The position numbers and the translations under genes were made by a program. Of a stretch of 64,000 nt of DNA, positions 1-9,960 are shown one piece after another. Source of the stretch: Akebia trifoliata (lineage: Eukaryota > Streptophyta > Magnoliopsida > Ranunculales > Lardizabalaceae); NCBI GenBank assembly GCA_017979445.1, contig CM030718.1:23555021-23619020 (forward strand). The letters run 5' to 3'. The notes under the pieces were generated by a model. That model made no database searches. It was not told the origin of the DNA and worked only from the letters and a program-made list of their open reading frames with translations. Every line of letters starts with the position of its first letter. Positions within the stretch are counted from its first letter, which is position 1.

Positions 1-43
1 CCCCATCAAAAGTGATTTACAAAAAATGTTTGGCATAAAACTT
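1..43. mobile_element. Left part of an interrupted double-hairpin MITE
   Basis: The first ~40 bases match the right-hand part of the intact MITE at 36494-36880 (the stretch ending in TTTGGCACCAAACTTGG). The remainder of that terminal repeat reappears at 1731-1758, so the element was split by the LINE at 44-1730. The rest of the MITE lies outside the window. Confidence 0.7.
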
Positions 44-1730
44 GGTCTGGTCCGGACAATCTCAAGAGCAATAGCTTGGTTAGTTGGGAAGACATCTGTA
101 GACTTTTCAAAGAAGGAGGCTTGGGATTGGGGAGCATCTCTACTTGGAATTCAGCTGCAATTTCTAGATACGCTTGGATGATTGCCTCTGACAAAGTCAC
201 ACTATGGAGCAGTTGGGTAAAACACCACCTTGTTAAAAAAGAGAACTTCTGGACTCTTAAAATTCCAAGGGAAGCATCATGGAGCTGGAGGAAAATTCTC
301 AACGCTAGGAAGTTAGCCTCAGACAACCTCTTCACTGATCGGCAATGGAAGATCTACTTCTTTGTGGAATGACCCCTGGCACCCATCAGGAATCTTAAAT
401 GCTGTTTTTCCTGAAAACTAGCACATGATTTGTTAGTTGGTCCTAAAGCAATGGTTTTCAGCCATCATAAGGAATGGTAGTTGGGAGCATTCCTATGGGG
501 AGGGAGTCCCTTTTGTCCGATATCTCTCCTTTCCTTGGCCAGATTCCCATCTTTGATGGAGTTCCGGATCGAGTATTTGGAAGGGCAATGCAGATGGTTT
601 ATACTCAGTTAGTTCAGTGTGTGAAACATTTGTCTACCCATTCTAATCAACCTGTTTGGGAGCACATGGTTTGGAACAGTAGCAGCATTCCTAGACAGAG
701 TTTTATAGCTTGGCTTGCCCTCAGAGGTAGACTAAAACCTTGAGAAACTCAAATCTTGGGGCTTAACTGTTGATGCGACTTGTTGCATTTGCAGAACCCA
801 AGATGAAGACACCAACCACATCTTAGTGGCTGCCATTTTGCGAAATGGATATGGACTGAAATTCTCAAGAAGTGCCTAGTGAGTAGAGTTGTTTGGAGAG
901 TGGGCCGATGAGGTAGAGTGGGCTGCCATAAGCTTTAAAGGAGGTGCTCTTATCCAAAGAATAAGAAGGTAGCCTTTTGTGCGTTTATTACCACGTTTGG
1001 AGGGAAAGATGTAATAGGATCTACCAAAACAAATTTAATGGCCCGGATCAAGTGCTTCAGAAAATTGGTTGAAGATGTTCAGATTAAGTTTGAGGACACC
1101 TTGACCGAGGTAGAAGACTCCGACTACAATAGATCCTTCTTGAATGCTTGGGGTACCAATGCAACATTTGTTCACAAGCCTAGTATTTTTTGCTCTTGGT
1201 TGAAACCAAATCAAGGAGTGTATGCCCTTAACACTGACGGATCATATTCAGAAACTAGAGGAGGCTATGGGGCGGTCATTCGAGACCATGAGGGCCCGGG
1301 TAGCTGCTATAGCTGGGTGTGAAGACCCAAAATCGGTTATTTACCATGAGATGCAAGGTATTCTTCATGGGTTACAGCTTGCTAGTTCCAAGGATGCTCT
1401 AAAATCCAAGTTCAATCGGACTCCATTATGGCTATTAAGATTCTAAATGGCAGATGGAACTCCCCTTGGTATGTTCAGCACTTGGTTGGGTCAATCAAGA
1501 GCTATTAGCCGGTTTCAATGATGTTAGTTTCTTGCATGTTTTTAGAGAAGCCAACAAGGTGGCTGATTACCTTGCTTCTTTTCTTTTTTCTTTGGGTTGT
1601 TCGGAGATTGTTTGTGGATCTTTGCCTTCCCTCGTTTTTCTTCTTTCCCAGGATAAAAGGGGCTGTCCTTTCCTGAGGTTGTAGCTGGTCTGGGTCTGCC
1701 TTAACCCTGTTGACCTTTCAAAAAAAAAAA
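44..1730 (+). pseudogene. 5'-truncated LINE (RT C-terminus, zf-RVT, RNase H), broken
   Basis: Remnant of an L1-type non-LTR retrotransposon ORF2. In order I see the C-terminal end of reverse transcriptase (SLVSWEDICRLFKEGGLGLG, 72-131), a zf-RVT region (WNSSSIPRQSFIAWLALRGR, from about 672, followed in another frame by a C-x2-C-x-H-type finger near 765-830), and a plant LINE RNase H domain (NTDGS with the catalytic Asp near 1231; HEMQGILHGLQLA near 1345; REANKVADYLA near 1545). The frame changes at least four times and contains stops, so the copy is dead. It ends in a poly(A) run at 1720-1734. The endonuclease and the polymerase core are missing, as expected from 5' truncation during target-primed reverse transcription. 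Confidence 0.85.
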
Positions 1731-1758
1731 AAAACTTTAGGGTTGCCGAACCGTTCCC
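1731..1758. mobile_element. Right end of the interrupted double-hairpin MITE
   Basis: TTTAGGGTTGCCGAACCGTTCCC followed by (TA)n matches the terminal repeat of the MITE at 36494-36880. It abuts the poly(A) tail of the LINE and completes the element begun at 1-43. Confidence 0.7.
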
Positions 1759-1770
1759 TATATATATATA

Positions 1771-2518
1771 CATCTAAAAATTGAAGAAAAACTTATATGG
1801 AAATACATAAGGGTAAAGAAAATTAGAAACTCACGTAAAAGCTAGATCAGCTGAAAAATTAGTCATCTTCGTTCCATTCGTGGTTGTTCGATGAAGTTCA
1901 GAGTAAGGCATGATTTGATTTGATTTGATTTGATAGGTTAAAATTGGAACTTTATTTCTTAGTCAAGCCTCAAATGTAAGAAGAAACCATTTTTTATGCT
2001 TTTCAAACCTCACCCTTACTTTTAGAAACCCCTACTACCTAACGAAACATCACTGTGAACTCTGAAATCCCCATTTCTATTTCTAGACAATAATTAGTAA
2101 AGAAACCCACTTTCTTGCATTTGGATATTTTTATTAGAACAAATTCAGAGCTTTATTCCGGAATTTCAAAATAAAAGCGTCCACATTTGAGCTCCTTTAA
2201 AATTTGTTGCTCTTCCGTCAGAGAAACAAAAAGACGAAGTCTTTTACAACTGATCTAGCTATTACGTCTGAAAGGGAATGCAAGTTAGAGAGAGAGAGAG
2301 AGAGAGAAAGATGAGGAAGAAACTATAGTTTTCCAGCAAAGATAAGAGAGAAGAGGAAGAAAACGAACGGGGAGGTAGAAATAAATTTGCAAATTTTATT
2401 TCTTAAGTTTACAATAGATCTCAACCGCAGATCTGCATTTAATCCGATGGTCTATATGAGTTGTGGAGGAGATGTAAGTTAAAAAGAGTGTAAAAGGAAT
2501 GTGACCCATAAATATATA
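1771..2518. other. Intergenic, AT-rich, with a (GA)n microsatellite
   Basis: I see no gene. A perfect (GA)n run of about 20 bases lies near 2287-2307, and a TTTGA pentamer repeat near 1916-1933. Confidence 0.6.
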
Positions 2519-2873
2519 GCATTATTACGACCCCTATTACGACTCACATTGCGACACACCGTTTGTCTTATATGGGCAAAAATGTTTGGAATGAGCTGAT
2601 TTTTTGTGATGATGATCTCTGTGATGAGGGGATCATCCTGGCAAAAAATCATCCCATTCCAAAACTTCTAACCCCATCAAAATGATTTATAAAAATTGGC
2701 GGTCTAAAATTTTTCAACTTGTAACATGGGGCTAGAAGTTTCATAATGAGCTGATTTTTGGCAAGGATGATCTCCTCACCATAGAGATCATCCTCACAAA
2801 AAATCAGCCCATTCCAAACATTTTTGCCCATATGGCAATGTGAGTCGTAATGTGAGTCTACGGAACCTGACCC
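2519..2873. mobile_element. Double-hairpin MITE (copy M1)
   Basis: It has two internal inverted repeats built on CTGATTTTT and GAGGATGATCTC with their complements, separated by a spacer that reads TTTTTCAACTTGTAACATGG. Its subterminal repeat is distinct: GACTCACATTGC on the left and GCAATGTGAGTCGTAATGTG on the right. The right side is flanked by (TA)n. The left end is eroded. Confidence 0.75.
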
Positions 2874-2989
2874 TATATATATATATGAGAGTGGATCAAA
2901 GGCTTTGAACGAAATCAAGTTTTGCGCCAAATTTTTGAGGCGGTTAGATCTGGACACATCCAACGGCTCAGAGGACGTCTTACGATTTT

Positions 2990-3230
2990 AAAATAATTTT
3001 TTTTTTTTTATAAGTATCATTATATTCATGAAAACAAAGCTAGACCGGTCGAGATGACCAACCTAGCAGAACCTTACATAAGGAACTACTCAAAAACAGC
3101 CCCCTAAACTCCTTATAAACTTTAGACCAACAAAATAAAAGATCCAAAATAGATACAAACATGTACGTGCAATCCATTTGTTTTCCTTCAAAACTACGTC
3201 TATACCTCTCCAGCCACACCCCCGACAAAA
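2990..3230 (-). pseudogene. LINE 3'-end fragment
   Basis: Read on the minus strand, 3228-3040 encodes GVWLERYRRSFEGK and FCWSKVYKEFRGLF, which resemble the segment that follows the zf-RVT domain in plant LINEs. A short 3' UTR follows, ending in TATAATGATACTTATA and a poly(A) run at 3000-3010, the usual plant LINE terminus. Only about 240 bases remain. Confidence 0.6.
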
Positions 3231-3643
3231 CGCCCTGTGTTCAATTTTTTTTATTCTTTAAAAAATCACTCGTAAGACTCTCTTCTCTAAACGAAAGAAT
3301 CTCTCTCCCTTCTTCTCTAAACCAAGTTACAGAAACCAACTCTCCCTCCGATCTCTCTCTCACTCTCTCACTGTCTCAAGTTTCAGTTCCAAAAAATAAG
3401 ATAGGATGCAAAATACAATAAACAAACCCAATCTCTCCTCTCTCTCTCTCTCTAAAAATTCTTCGTCCCTGCAATTGTAACGGCCTTCCAAGTAAAAGAG
3501 GCGAAAATTTTCGAAACTGCAAAGCAGAAACCAAAAAACAAAGCAAAAGCTGTTTTTCTTCTATTTAATACTGTCGCTAAGACGCTCTCTCTCCTTTGAA
3601 CAGCCGGAGCCGACCCATATTCAGGCTGAGCCGTATCTTTCCT
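3231..3643. other. CT-rich intergenic stretch
   Basis: No gene seen. It is rich in TCTCTC runs (for example 3431-3455) and lies 3' of the GATA pseudogene. Confidence 0.5.
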
Positions 3644-4146
3644 TCAACGCATTTCCAGCACTTTGCGGTGATTATTGGAATGAACATCGCTTGAGAAAGT
3701 GGGACTGCAAGCCGGTCGTCATTCGGGTAAGAGCCGACCTGATTTATAGCGAACCCCACAAGCGTTACAAAGGGTTTTGGCTCCTAAAGGACCGGTTCTC
3801 CACTGTGGGGTCTTCTGCACACCGCAATGGCTGCACCTTTGTTGCAGGATTTCCTCCATCGGTTTCGTCTTAGTCTTCTTCGCTGGTGGAGGGTATACCA
3901 AGTATTGGAAGGATTCAAGGTTCGCTCCGTTGTTGAGGAAGATAAGACTAGAGGAAGATGAGGAAGAAGAAGAACAGGAGGATTCAGTCAACGAAAGGGA
4001 CCCAAGTGACCAAACTCGTCCTCCGGTTCGAGAACGTTTGCTTCTTCTAGCCTTTATTGGAACTAAGCATGGAAAACTGGCGGTCCTCGTGTCCGGTTCA
4101 GATGGGTTCTGGTTTGGGGTTTGGATTTTCTGTTGTGGGTTTCCAG
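3644..4146 (-). pseudogene. GATA zinc-finger transcription factor, interrupted
   Basis: On the minus strand an open frame from about 4146 encodes a basic stretch ([11 protein letters not shown]), a serine-rich linker, then a complete plant-type GATA finger, C-x2-C-x18-C-x2-C ([12 protein letters not shown] and [13 protein letters not shown]). The 18-residue loop and the flanking PPPAKKTK and LLPE motifs are those of plant subfamily I GATA factors. Directly after LLPE a TGA at 3719-3721 replaces the codon where the family has a conserved tyrosine. The same frame then continues with the normal tail (RPACSPTFSS, HSNNHRKVLEMR) to a second TGA at 3644-3646. Upstream, the frame is closed by TAG near 4147, and no N-terminal exon is recognisable. 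The finger's four cysteines are intact, so a truncated protein is conceivable, but I read this as a decayed gene. Confidence 0.85.
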
Positions 4147-4867
4147 CCTAGTGTTGTAGAGAGAATTCTGAGAAGGAATCCTCAACGAAATGAGATAATC
4201 ATTCAAGGTTCGCTAAATTAATTGAGAATCAAATAAGGCGTGATGAGTTTCAGAGTCAAACTTGTTGATCCAAAAGAAAAAATAAGATGAACATTAAAGT
4301 TCTCATACTGACCCAAAGGAAAAAAAATAATAATAATAAGAAACCTAATAAACTTAACACATTGACAGAAACAGAAAGTTAGAAACTAAATAAAAATTAA
4401 AAACATACACTTTTAATACTAAATTAAAAATTAGAAAGATACACTTTTCAATAAAGAAACAGAAACCCCTCATCTCTTAATATGCCTCCAAAGATGGTGG
4501 GATGAATTTCATATTCAACCATATTAATCCAAAAGAAAAATAAAAATAAAATAGGTGAAACCCGTTAAAGCTCTCTCTCTCTCTCTCTCTGTCATCCGTC
4601 CAAAGAAAAAAAAACACGTAACAAAAAATCTTAAACTCAACATAAATAAACTTAACACATTTTTATAGATACAGGGGAAGAAGATTCACACCTAAAAATA
4701 AATAAAAGGAAAATAAAAAGATACATTTTTCAATGATCAAATAGAAACCCCTTATCCCTAAATATGCCTCCAATCCAACCTCTCCAAATATTTTTAAAAC
4801 AGTAAAAAAAAAAGTTTCCATTTTTTGGTGAAGAAACAGAGACCCTTTGCCCTTCTCACAACTTGAA
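4147..4867. other. 3' flank of the small-protein gene, internally repeated
   Basis: No gene. Two segments (about 4250-4500 and 4530-4790) resemble each other and the 3' flanks of the paralogues near 15900-16200 and 21650-21960. Shared words include CTTAACACATT, ACAGGGGAAGAAGATT and CATTAAAG. A (CT)n microsatellite lies at about 4570-4590. The resemblance shows that the 4.2-5.3 kb locus and the 15-25 kb duplications share ancestry beyond the coding frame. Confidence 0.5.
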
Positions 4868-5176
4868 TCAGATCTCATCTACTGCAAGACCCTCTGCTTG
4901 TAATTTACCGAGAAGGGTATCGGCCAATTCATTAATAGTAACAACATCGGCCCAAATCGATTGGCCTTGTAAGTTTTGGAGATTTTCTTCTGGAGCTGCA
5001 GTAGTGGAATCAGAGCTTCCCTGCATATTCTCCTTCTTCTTAGAGAACAAACCCATTATAGAAAGGAAAATTTTAACTTTGATCCGTCCTCTCTTTGGTG
5101 GAAACCTTATATTTCCCTTCTTCACAGACTGAAACAGAGATCCTCCATTACACATTGAATTGGGTTTTGTAGACAT
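4868..5176 (-). CDS. Small basic protein, PPKRG-x-IK-x-KIF family (paralogue 1)
   Basis: An intact 102-residue frame. I do not know its function. It starts MSTKPNSM-C-NG, has a basic core with FPPKRGRIKVKIF at about residues 25-37, then SIMGLFSKKKEN. Its C-terminus (LQGQSIWADVVTINELADTL, then LLGKLQAEGLAVDEI) is longer than, and different from, the three paralogues at 16411, 16820 and 22127. The shared residues are the MSxK start, SM-x-NG, PPKRG-x-IK-x-KIF and MG-x-F. There is no signal peptide or membrane segment; the protein is probably cytosolic or nuclear. Conservation of the frame across paralogues argues that it is real. Similar short plant proteins with a PP(K/R)RG core exist as uncharacterised families, but I cannot assign one here. 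Confidence 0.65.
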   Translation of the reverse strand: MSTKPNSMCNGGSLFQSVKKGNIRFPPKRGRIKVKIFLSIMGLFSKKKENMQGSSDSTTAAPEENLQNLQGQSIWADVVTINELADTLLGKLQAEGLAVDEI

Positions 5177-5256
5177 ACTTAATTGAATCCTAGCAAAGAA
5201 GAAAAGGAGGAAGAAGAAGAGGAGGGTTTTGAGAGATTTGTGATTGAGTTGGGGTG

Positions 5257-5264
5257 TTTATAAA
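5257..5264 (-). promoter_or_regulatory. Putative TATA box of small-protein gene 1
   Basis: The minus strand reads TTTATAAAC about 82 bases upstream of the ATG at 5176, a usual TATA-to-start distance for a short plant 5' leader. Confidence 0.5.
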
Positions 5265-5470
5265 AGCCAAGAATTTACGAAATTTCTTTGTGGGTAATGG
5301 CGCCGAGAAAAATTCCTGCAACGCCAACTTGGGTGCAACCGAGTTTAATTTAGGACACGCGTCCCATCTTTACAAACTATTTTCCACGATTTTTTGGTAA
5401 GGACACTTGGAACAATGGTTTATCTTAATTTAACAACTTGCAAAAGCGACCCATCTGGAAATTTTACTTT

Positions 5471-5787
5471 AAAGAGGTATCCCGGCAGACCCAATTGTTG
5501 CATTGTATGACCTGGATCGCCACTCCACGGTATGCATTTTTATCACGTTTGTTATTTAGCAAATCCTCGACTGGCAATCCATGTCATAAGAGTCAAATTT
5601 ATACATTTTATTTATTAATAATATACTTTAAAATGAATTCTATTCGTATTAAAGAGGTATCGCGGCAGACCCAACTGTTGCATTGTATGACATGGATCGC
5701 CACTCCAGTGACAATCCATGTCATAAAAGTTAAATTTATGCTGTTAATTTATTAATAATATACTTTAAAATGAATTCTATTCGTATT
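5471..5787. repeat. Two-copy direct tandem repeat (180 and 137 bp)
   Basis: Copy 1 (5471-5650) and copy 2 (5651-5787) both begin AAAGAGGTATC, share GTTGCATTGTATGAC and GGATCGCCACTCCA, and end GAATTCTATTCGTATT. Copy 2 lacks an internal block of about 43 bases. The open frame that spans them is repeat-derived. Confidence 0.85.
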
Positions 5788-6274
5788 AATTTGTGGATGC
5801 CACAAGCTTATAAAAGACAAATTTAAAAAATAAAAATAAAAAAATATTTTTCATCATTAAATATTAATTTTAAATTTAGAATTCAGTAATCATCCATTTT
5901 TAACACATACAATTAAAATCAATACATTTTGTTTTTCAAAAAAATTGTTTTGAATTTGAGTTTTTTCATGAAATTTAGAAGGCTGTATTGTTTGATTGCT
6001 AATTTGATTATATAGGCCCAACAACCCTTAATAAGATTTCAAATCTTATTAAGTTAGTCATAGTAGCATCAAATTTACAACAGATGGGTATGTCGGGTAA
6101 ATCTCTCTTTATTTTATTGAGTCTTAATCGTATGCACTCTCGAGAAAGTTTAAAACCCCATTCCCGTTAAATCCATGGGAAGTGTATGTACTTTTCCACC
6201 CTCTTCTGGGTGTATACCATGCTGACATGGAATATCACTTTGTTTAAAAATAACGAAATATGTAAACAGCTTAG
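5788..6274. other. AT-rich intergenic
   Basis: No gene seen. Near 6025-6060 it holds the short motif AAGATTTCAAATCTTATTAA, shared with the repeat family at 18825-19200. Confidence 0.5.
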
Positions 6275-6545
6275 GTTCCCTCTTGGAAAAATTGGTAATA
6301 ATAAGTTTGCAGTCTACAAAATGCAAGATTAGATTAATTATACCCCTTGACAATGGCCCATTTTTCTTAATGATTTGAGTGCAAACTTTTGATCTAATAA
6401 TATAAATTTATAATATAAAAAAATTTATTACCATTAATTCATCGAATAAATTCAATTTTGACTTTTGGTCAAGGGTAAATCCAATCTTGCATTTTGTAGG
6501 AGGGTAAATTTAATGTCACCAATTTTGCAAGGGGTATTACTTGAA
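6275..6545. mobile_element. Foldback element (about 70-bp arms)
   Basis: The left arm (6278-6352, containing AAAATTGGTAATAATAAG and CTACAAAATGCAAGATT) is the imperfect reverse complement of the right arm (6470-6540, containing AATCTTGCATTTTGTAG and CACCAATTTTGCAAGGGG). The loop is about 120 bases. No coding capacity; probably a MITE. Confidence 0.65.
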
Positions 6546-7167
6546 TACCCTTTTTTTTATTAGAAAATTTGTGCATTTGGTGATTGTTGTCATTCTCTAT
6601 ATCCCCCCTAGTCATATGCTCATAGCTTCTTATGTCTGTAGAGCTCTCGTCAAAGTTCGGGGAACATATCCTCTGGAGCTCTTGTTCTACACACCACAAA
6701 TCATCAAATTGAATAAAAAAAATATCGATTTCATGGTTTAGATCATATTAAAAAAAAAAAAAAAACTTGTTTTTTGATAAGATAAAGGGTTTAAAAATGA
6801 ACGGTTCCTAGATTTAAACAATCAGATATAATCGTCTTGATGATGTGGCATACCCTCTATTGTTTATAATAGCTAGAAAAAGTTACAGGAAAAGCAGGCT
6901 ACAAAAGATCAACTCCCCAAAGTTGGACTTTGTAGATTGATGTGAAGTTAGTGTAAGCGTTTTAATAATGTTACTCATTCTACTTATCAAGCATTTTAAT
7001 AACGTTACTTTTAGTTTCGATTAACAACCCTCCCCCACAAAAAAATAATAATAATAAATAAATAAATAAATAGAAAAATGATTTGGTATGCTACATCATG
7101 TCTCCATTAAAAACATAATAATAATAACAAATAAAAAACAATTCAATTATTATATATATATATATAT
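6546..7167. other. AT-rich intergenic with simple repeats
   Basis: No gene. It contains poly(A), AAT and AAATA simple repeats (7045-7075, 7115-7135) and a (TA)n run leading into the MITE. Confidence 0.5.
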
Positions 7168-7548
7168 GGGAAATGTTCAGCACCCTAAGTTTTACCACAC
7201 ACTTTAACAAACATTTTTTGTCCTACATGGGTTAGAAGTTTTGGAATGAGCTGATTTTTGGTGAGGATGATCTCTATGATTAGAAGATCATCCTCCCCAA
7301 AAATCAGCCCATTCCGAAATGTTTAGCCCGATGTTTACACGTTGAAAAATCGTGGACCGTCCATTTTTTGTAAATCAATTTTGATGGGATTATAAGTTTT
7401 GGAATGAGCTGATTTTTGGTGAGGATGATCTCCTCACCATATAGATCATCCTCACCAAAAATCAGCTCATTCCGAAACTTCTAACCCATGTAAGACAAAA
7501 CGCGTTTGTTAAAGTGTGTGGTAAAACTTAGGGTGCCAAACGGGACCC
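7168..7548. mobile_element. Double-hairpin MITE (copy M2)
   Basis: Terminal inverted repeats of about 45 bp: GGGAAATGTTCAGCACC-CTAAG on the left, mirrored by CTTAGGGTGCCAAACGGGACCC on the right. Two core hairpins lie at 7230-7320 and 7390-7490. Both sides are flanked by (TA)n. This is one of the best preserved copies and can serve as family reference. Confidence 0.85.
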
Positions 7549-7576
7549 TATATATATATATATATATATAGGTATA

Positions 7577-7961
7577 GGGTAGCGTTCTTTTGACAAAATC
7601 CTAGACAATAATCCAGACAGTTTTGTCTTATCTGGCTAAAAAATTTCAGACCAGATTGATTTTTTGTGAGAATGATCTTTATAGTTAGTAAATCATCCTC
7701 ACAAAAAATCAGCCAATTTAAAAACTTTTAACCCCATAAAAAGTGGTTACAAACTAATGGTAAAAATTGACAGTCCACGATTCTTCATCTTATAAACTAG
7801 GGTTAGAAATTTCAGAATTGGCTGATTTTTTATGAGGATGATTTTCTTACCATAGAGATCATCCTCACAAAAAATCAGCCCATTCTAAAATTTTTAGCCC
7901 ATATAAGATAAAATGCTTTGTCTAGAATGTTGTCTAAGATTTTGTCAAAAGAATGTCACCC
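7577..7961. mobile_element. Double-hairpin MITE (copy M3, different TIR)
   Basis: The same two-hairpin core as its neighbour M2, but the terminal repeat is GGGTAGCGTTCTTTTGAC plus AAAATCCTAGACAA, mirrored at 7925-7961. Only a (TA)n tract separates it from M2. Confidence 0.8.
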
Positions 7962-8208
7962 ATATAATTTTTAGCCCATATATATATAGATATGGATTGC
8001 TAACATCCAAGACCTTACATGGACATTAGCATTCTCCATCACTTTATTTTTTCAATAATACCCTTATTCATTTTATCTTTTAGTGAAAATAAATATGGGT
8101 ATGTTAGCCTTTTTACACAATAAATATTTGTTTACATTAAATGTCAAATCATTTGTTGTAACAAAATATTTAATTCTAAAGATTAAATGTCCTTAGCATT
8201 TAATTTGA

Positions 8209-8820
8209 GGACTTACAACACCTATAGGACAAAAGGGTTACTTTGGAGAAATAATTGTTGACTACCTAAAGAAGAAAAGAAAACCTAAGGAGTATGATAT
8301 TAAAGAATTATAGGAAAAGTACTTAGTGTTAGATTGGATCACATGTCAACTAGCCTTTCAACGACCTATTAAGACAACAACTATTTATTTATGGACCGCC
8401 AAGCACACAAAAAACTCTATTACTCAATATGCTCGATAAATCACTCAAAATTTATTTCACTACATCCAGAAGAAATGATTTCACAGGAGCACACAATTAC
8501 TATGATCTATGAATATTTGACTAGTTTTCACGAGTCTGAGGAGGATAGCCAACTATTTGGAGTCACTGAAGAAGGAATTGCCTTTGTTCACACAATACTG
8601 AAAATCTTAGATGGGCAAGAGTGTAAGTTTGACGTAAAGTACATTCGAATGTTCACTAAAAAAATAAATGTACCCATCATAATGATTGCGAATACACTGT
8701 CAAAGGGCATCAAACTAAAAAGAACCTTTTAAGAAAGACTTTTGAGAATCAGATTTCAAATCAACATCAAAAACTAGAGGAAGAACGAATAATTTTCACG
8801 TTATGGGAATGTATATTTTA
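8209..8820 (+). pseudogene. Endogenous viral-like Rep: superfamily-3 helicase relic
   Basis: Three forward frames in succession carry consecutive pieces of one SF3 replicative helicase. The first (8209-8370, one TAG at 8311-8313) ends DWITCQLAFQRPIK. The second holds a Walker A-like motif GPPSTQKT (8393-8416; the glycine before lysine is Q) and RRNDFTGAHNYYDL, then stops with TGA at 8510-8512. The third (open 8391-8732) holds ILDGQECKFDVKY and the motif-C-like NVPIIMIAN, stops at TAA 8730-8732, and is followed out of frame by LEEERIIFTLW. The motif order and spacing fit the helicase half of Rep proteins from CRESS-DNA viruses and related plasmids. No HUH endonuclease half is recognisable upstream. 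It is not close to the geminivirus Rep pattern as I know it. At least two frameshifts and several stops make it inactive. Confidence 0.65.
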
Positions 8821-9589
8821 TTTATTTATTTATATATCTTGAAATATTCATAAATTCAATATAATTTTATTTGAGTCCATTCGATGGACGTTTAAGTTGA
8901 ATTTTAAAACTTAGGAGTACCTCAAATATTCCTCAAAATGTGAAGGTGTAAGCTCTCAAATAAATTCGTTTTCTACAACCTAGTTGAAAGATGGGTAATT
9001 CTTATATTTTAACCTAAAAAAAAAAGTCCTTTTTAGACTGATAGTAAACAAACTAAGTACTAAAAGTCCGTATATTTTAAGAAATAATTTTTTGGTACCT
9101 AATTTCAAAATACGCTTTTTCCAATTTGCTGTTTAAACAAGTACAAAAGATTGATGTAACGTTCAATAATAATTTCTAATCCACTAATTCTGAACACGAA
9201 CCGACATGGACATAACTGATTGGGAAAGCCACGTGTCAAATAGAGATGCAAAGAACTTTTCGTGAGTCATACGGCAGCCATTGGAGAGCCAATAATTTTC
9301 ATCAAATTCAAGTTTAGGAGTCAGAAGTCATAATAAAATTTTATTAAATTTAACTACTTTAAAACAACTATCAGATTTAATGTTTTGAGTAAAAAAAATC
9401 ATAGTAGAATCACGACTACATAATCCAATCACTATTATTAATCAGAATAAATATCCTAAATAACTTCCAAACCATCTTGAAATCTGATTTGGTGTAATCT
9501 AGTACACCTTATTATAGTACATCATATCTAGTCCTCTAATACATTCCCTCAAATCTATGGGGATCAATGTGAGTTTGTGAGAGTGAAAC
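8821..9589. other. AT-rich intergenic
   Basis: I see no gene, RNA or clear transposon boundary here. Confidence 0.5.
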
Positions 9590-9960
9590 ACTTTCCTTAC
9601 TAGTTTAGTAAGATTTTAAATTTTATTAAGTGTCATTTTGCTCAAATGGATTACCACATTAGCGAACACCATAAGCTTCTAAATTTTGTATAAAAACTTA
9701 GAGCCCAAAACCAAATTTCTTTTGAGCTTGATTCAAAGTTTTGAAATTGAACAACTACTGAACTTTCACCCAACTCTCAAATTTAAAATTAAAATTCAAT
9801 AGTAAAAAATAAATGTTTTTTCAAAGTTGATAGAATTTTGTCCTCTACAATGTTAAAGCATCAGATCATGTTTTTGGATGTCACAAGTTGAGACTAAGGA
9901 CCTTGGTAGGTGTGATGACCTTACTAACTAAGCCCTAACCTCCAAGAACGAGATTGTTGT
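9590..9960. repeat. Dispersed repeat, TTACTAA/TTAGTAAG-ended family
   Basis: Shares a long inverted-orientation match with 18825-19200 and 23660-24035, including the words CTCAAATTTAAAATTAAAATTC, ATCATGTTTTTGGAT and ATAGAATTTTGTCCTCTACAA. The outer ends carry TTAGTAAGATTT-type motifs. Likely a MITE-sized non-autonomous element. Confidence 0.5.
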
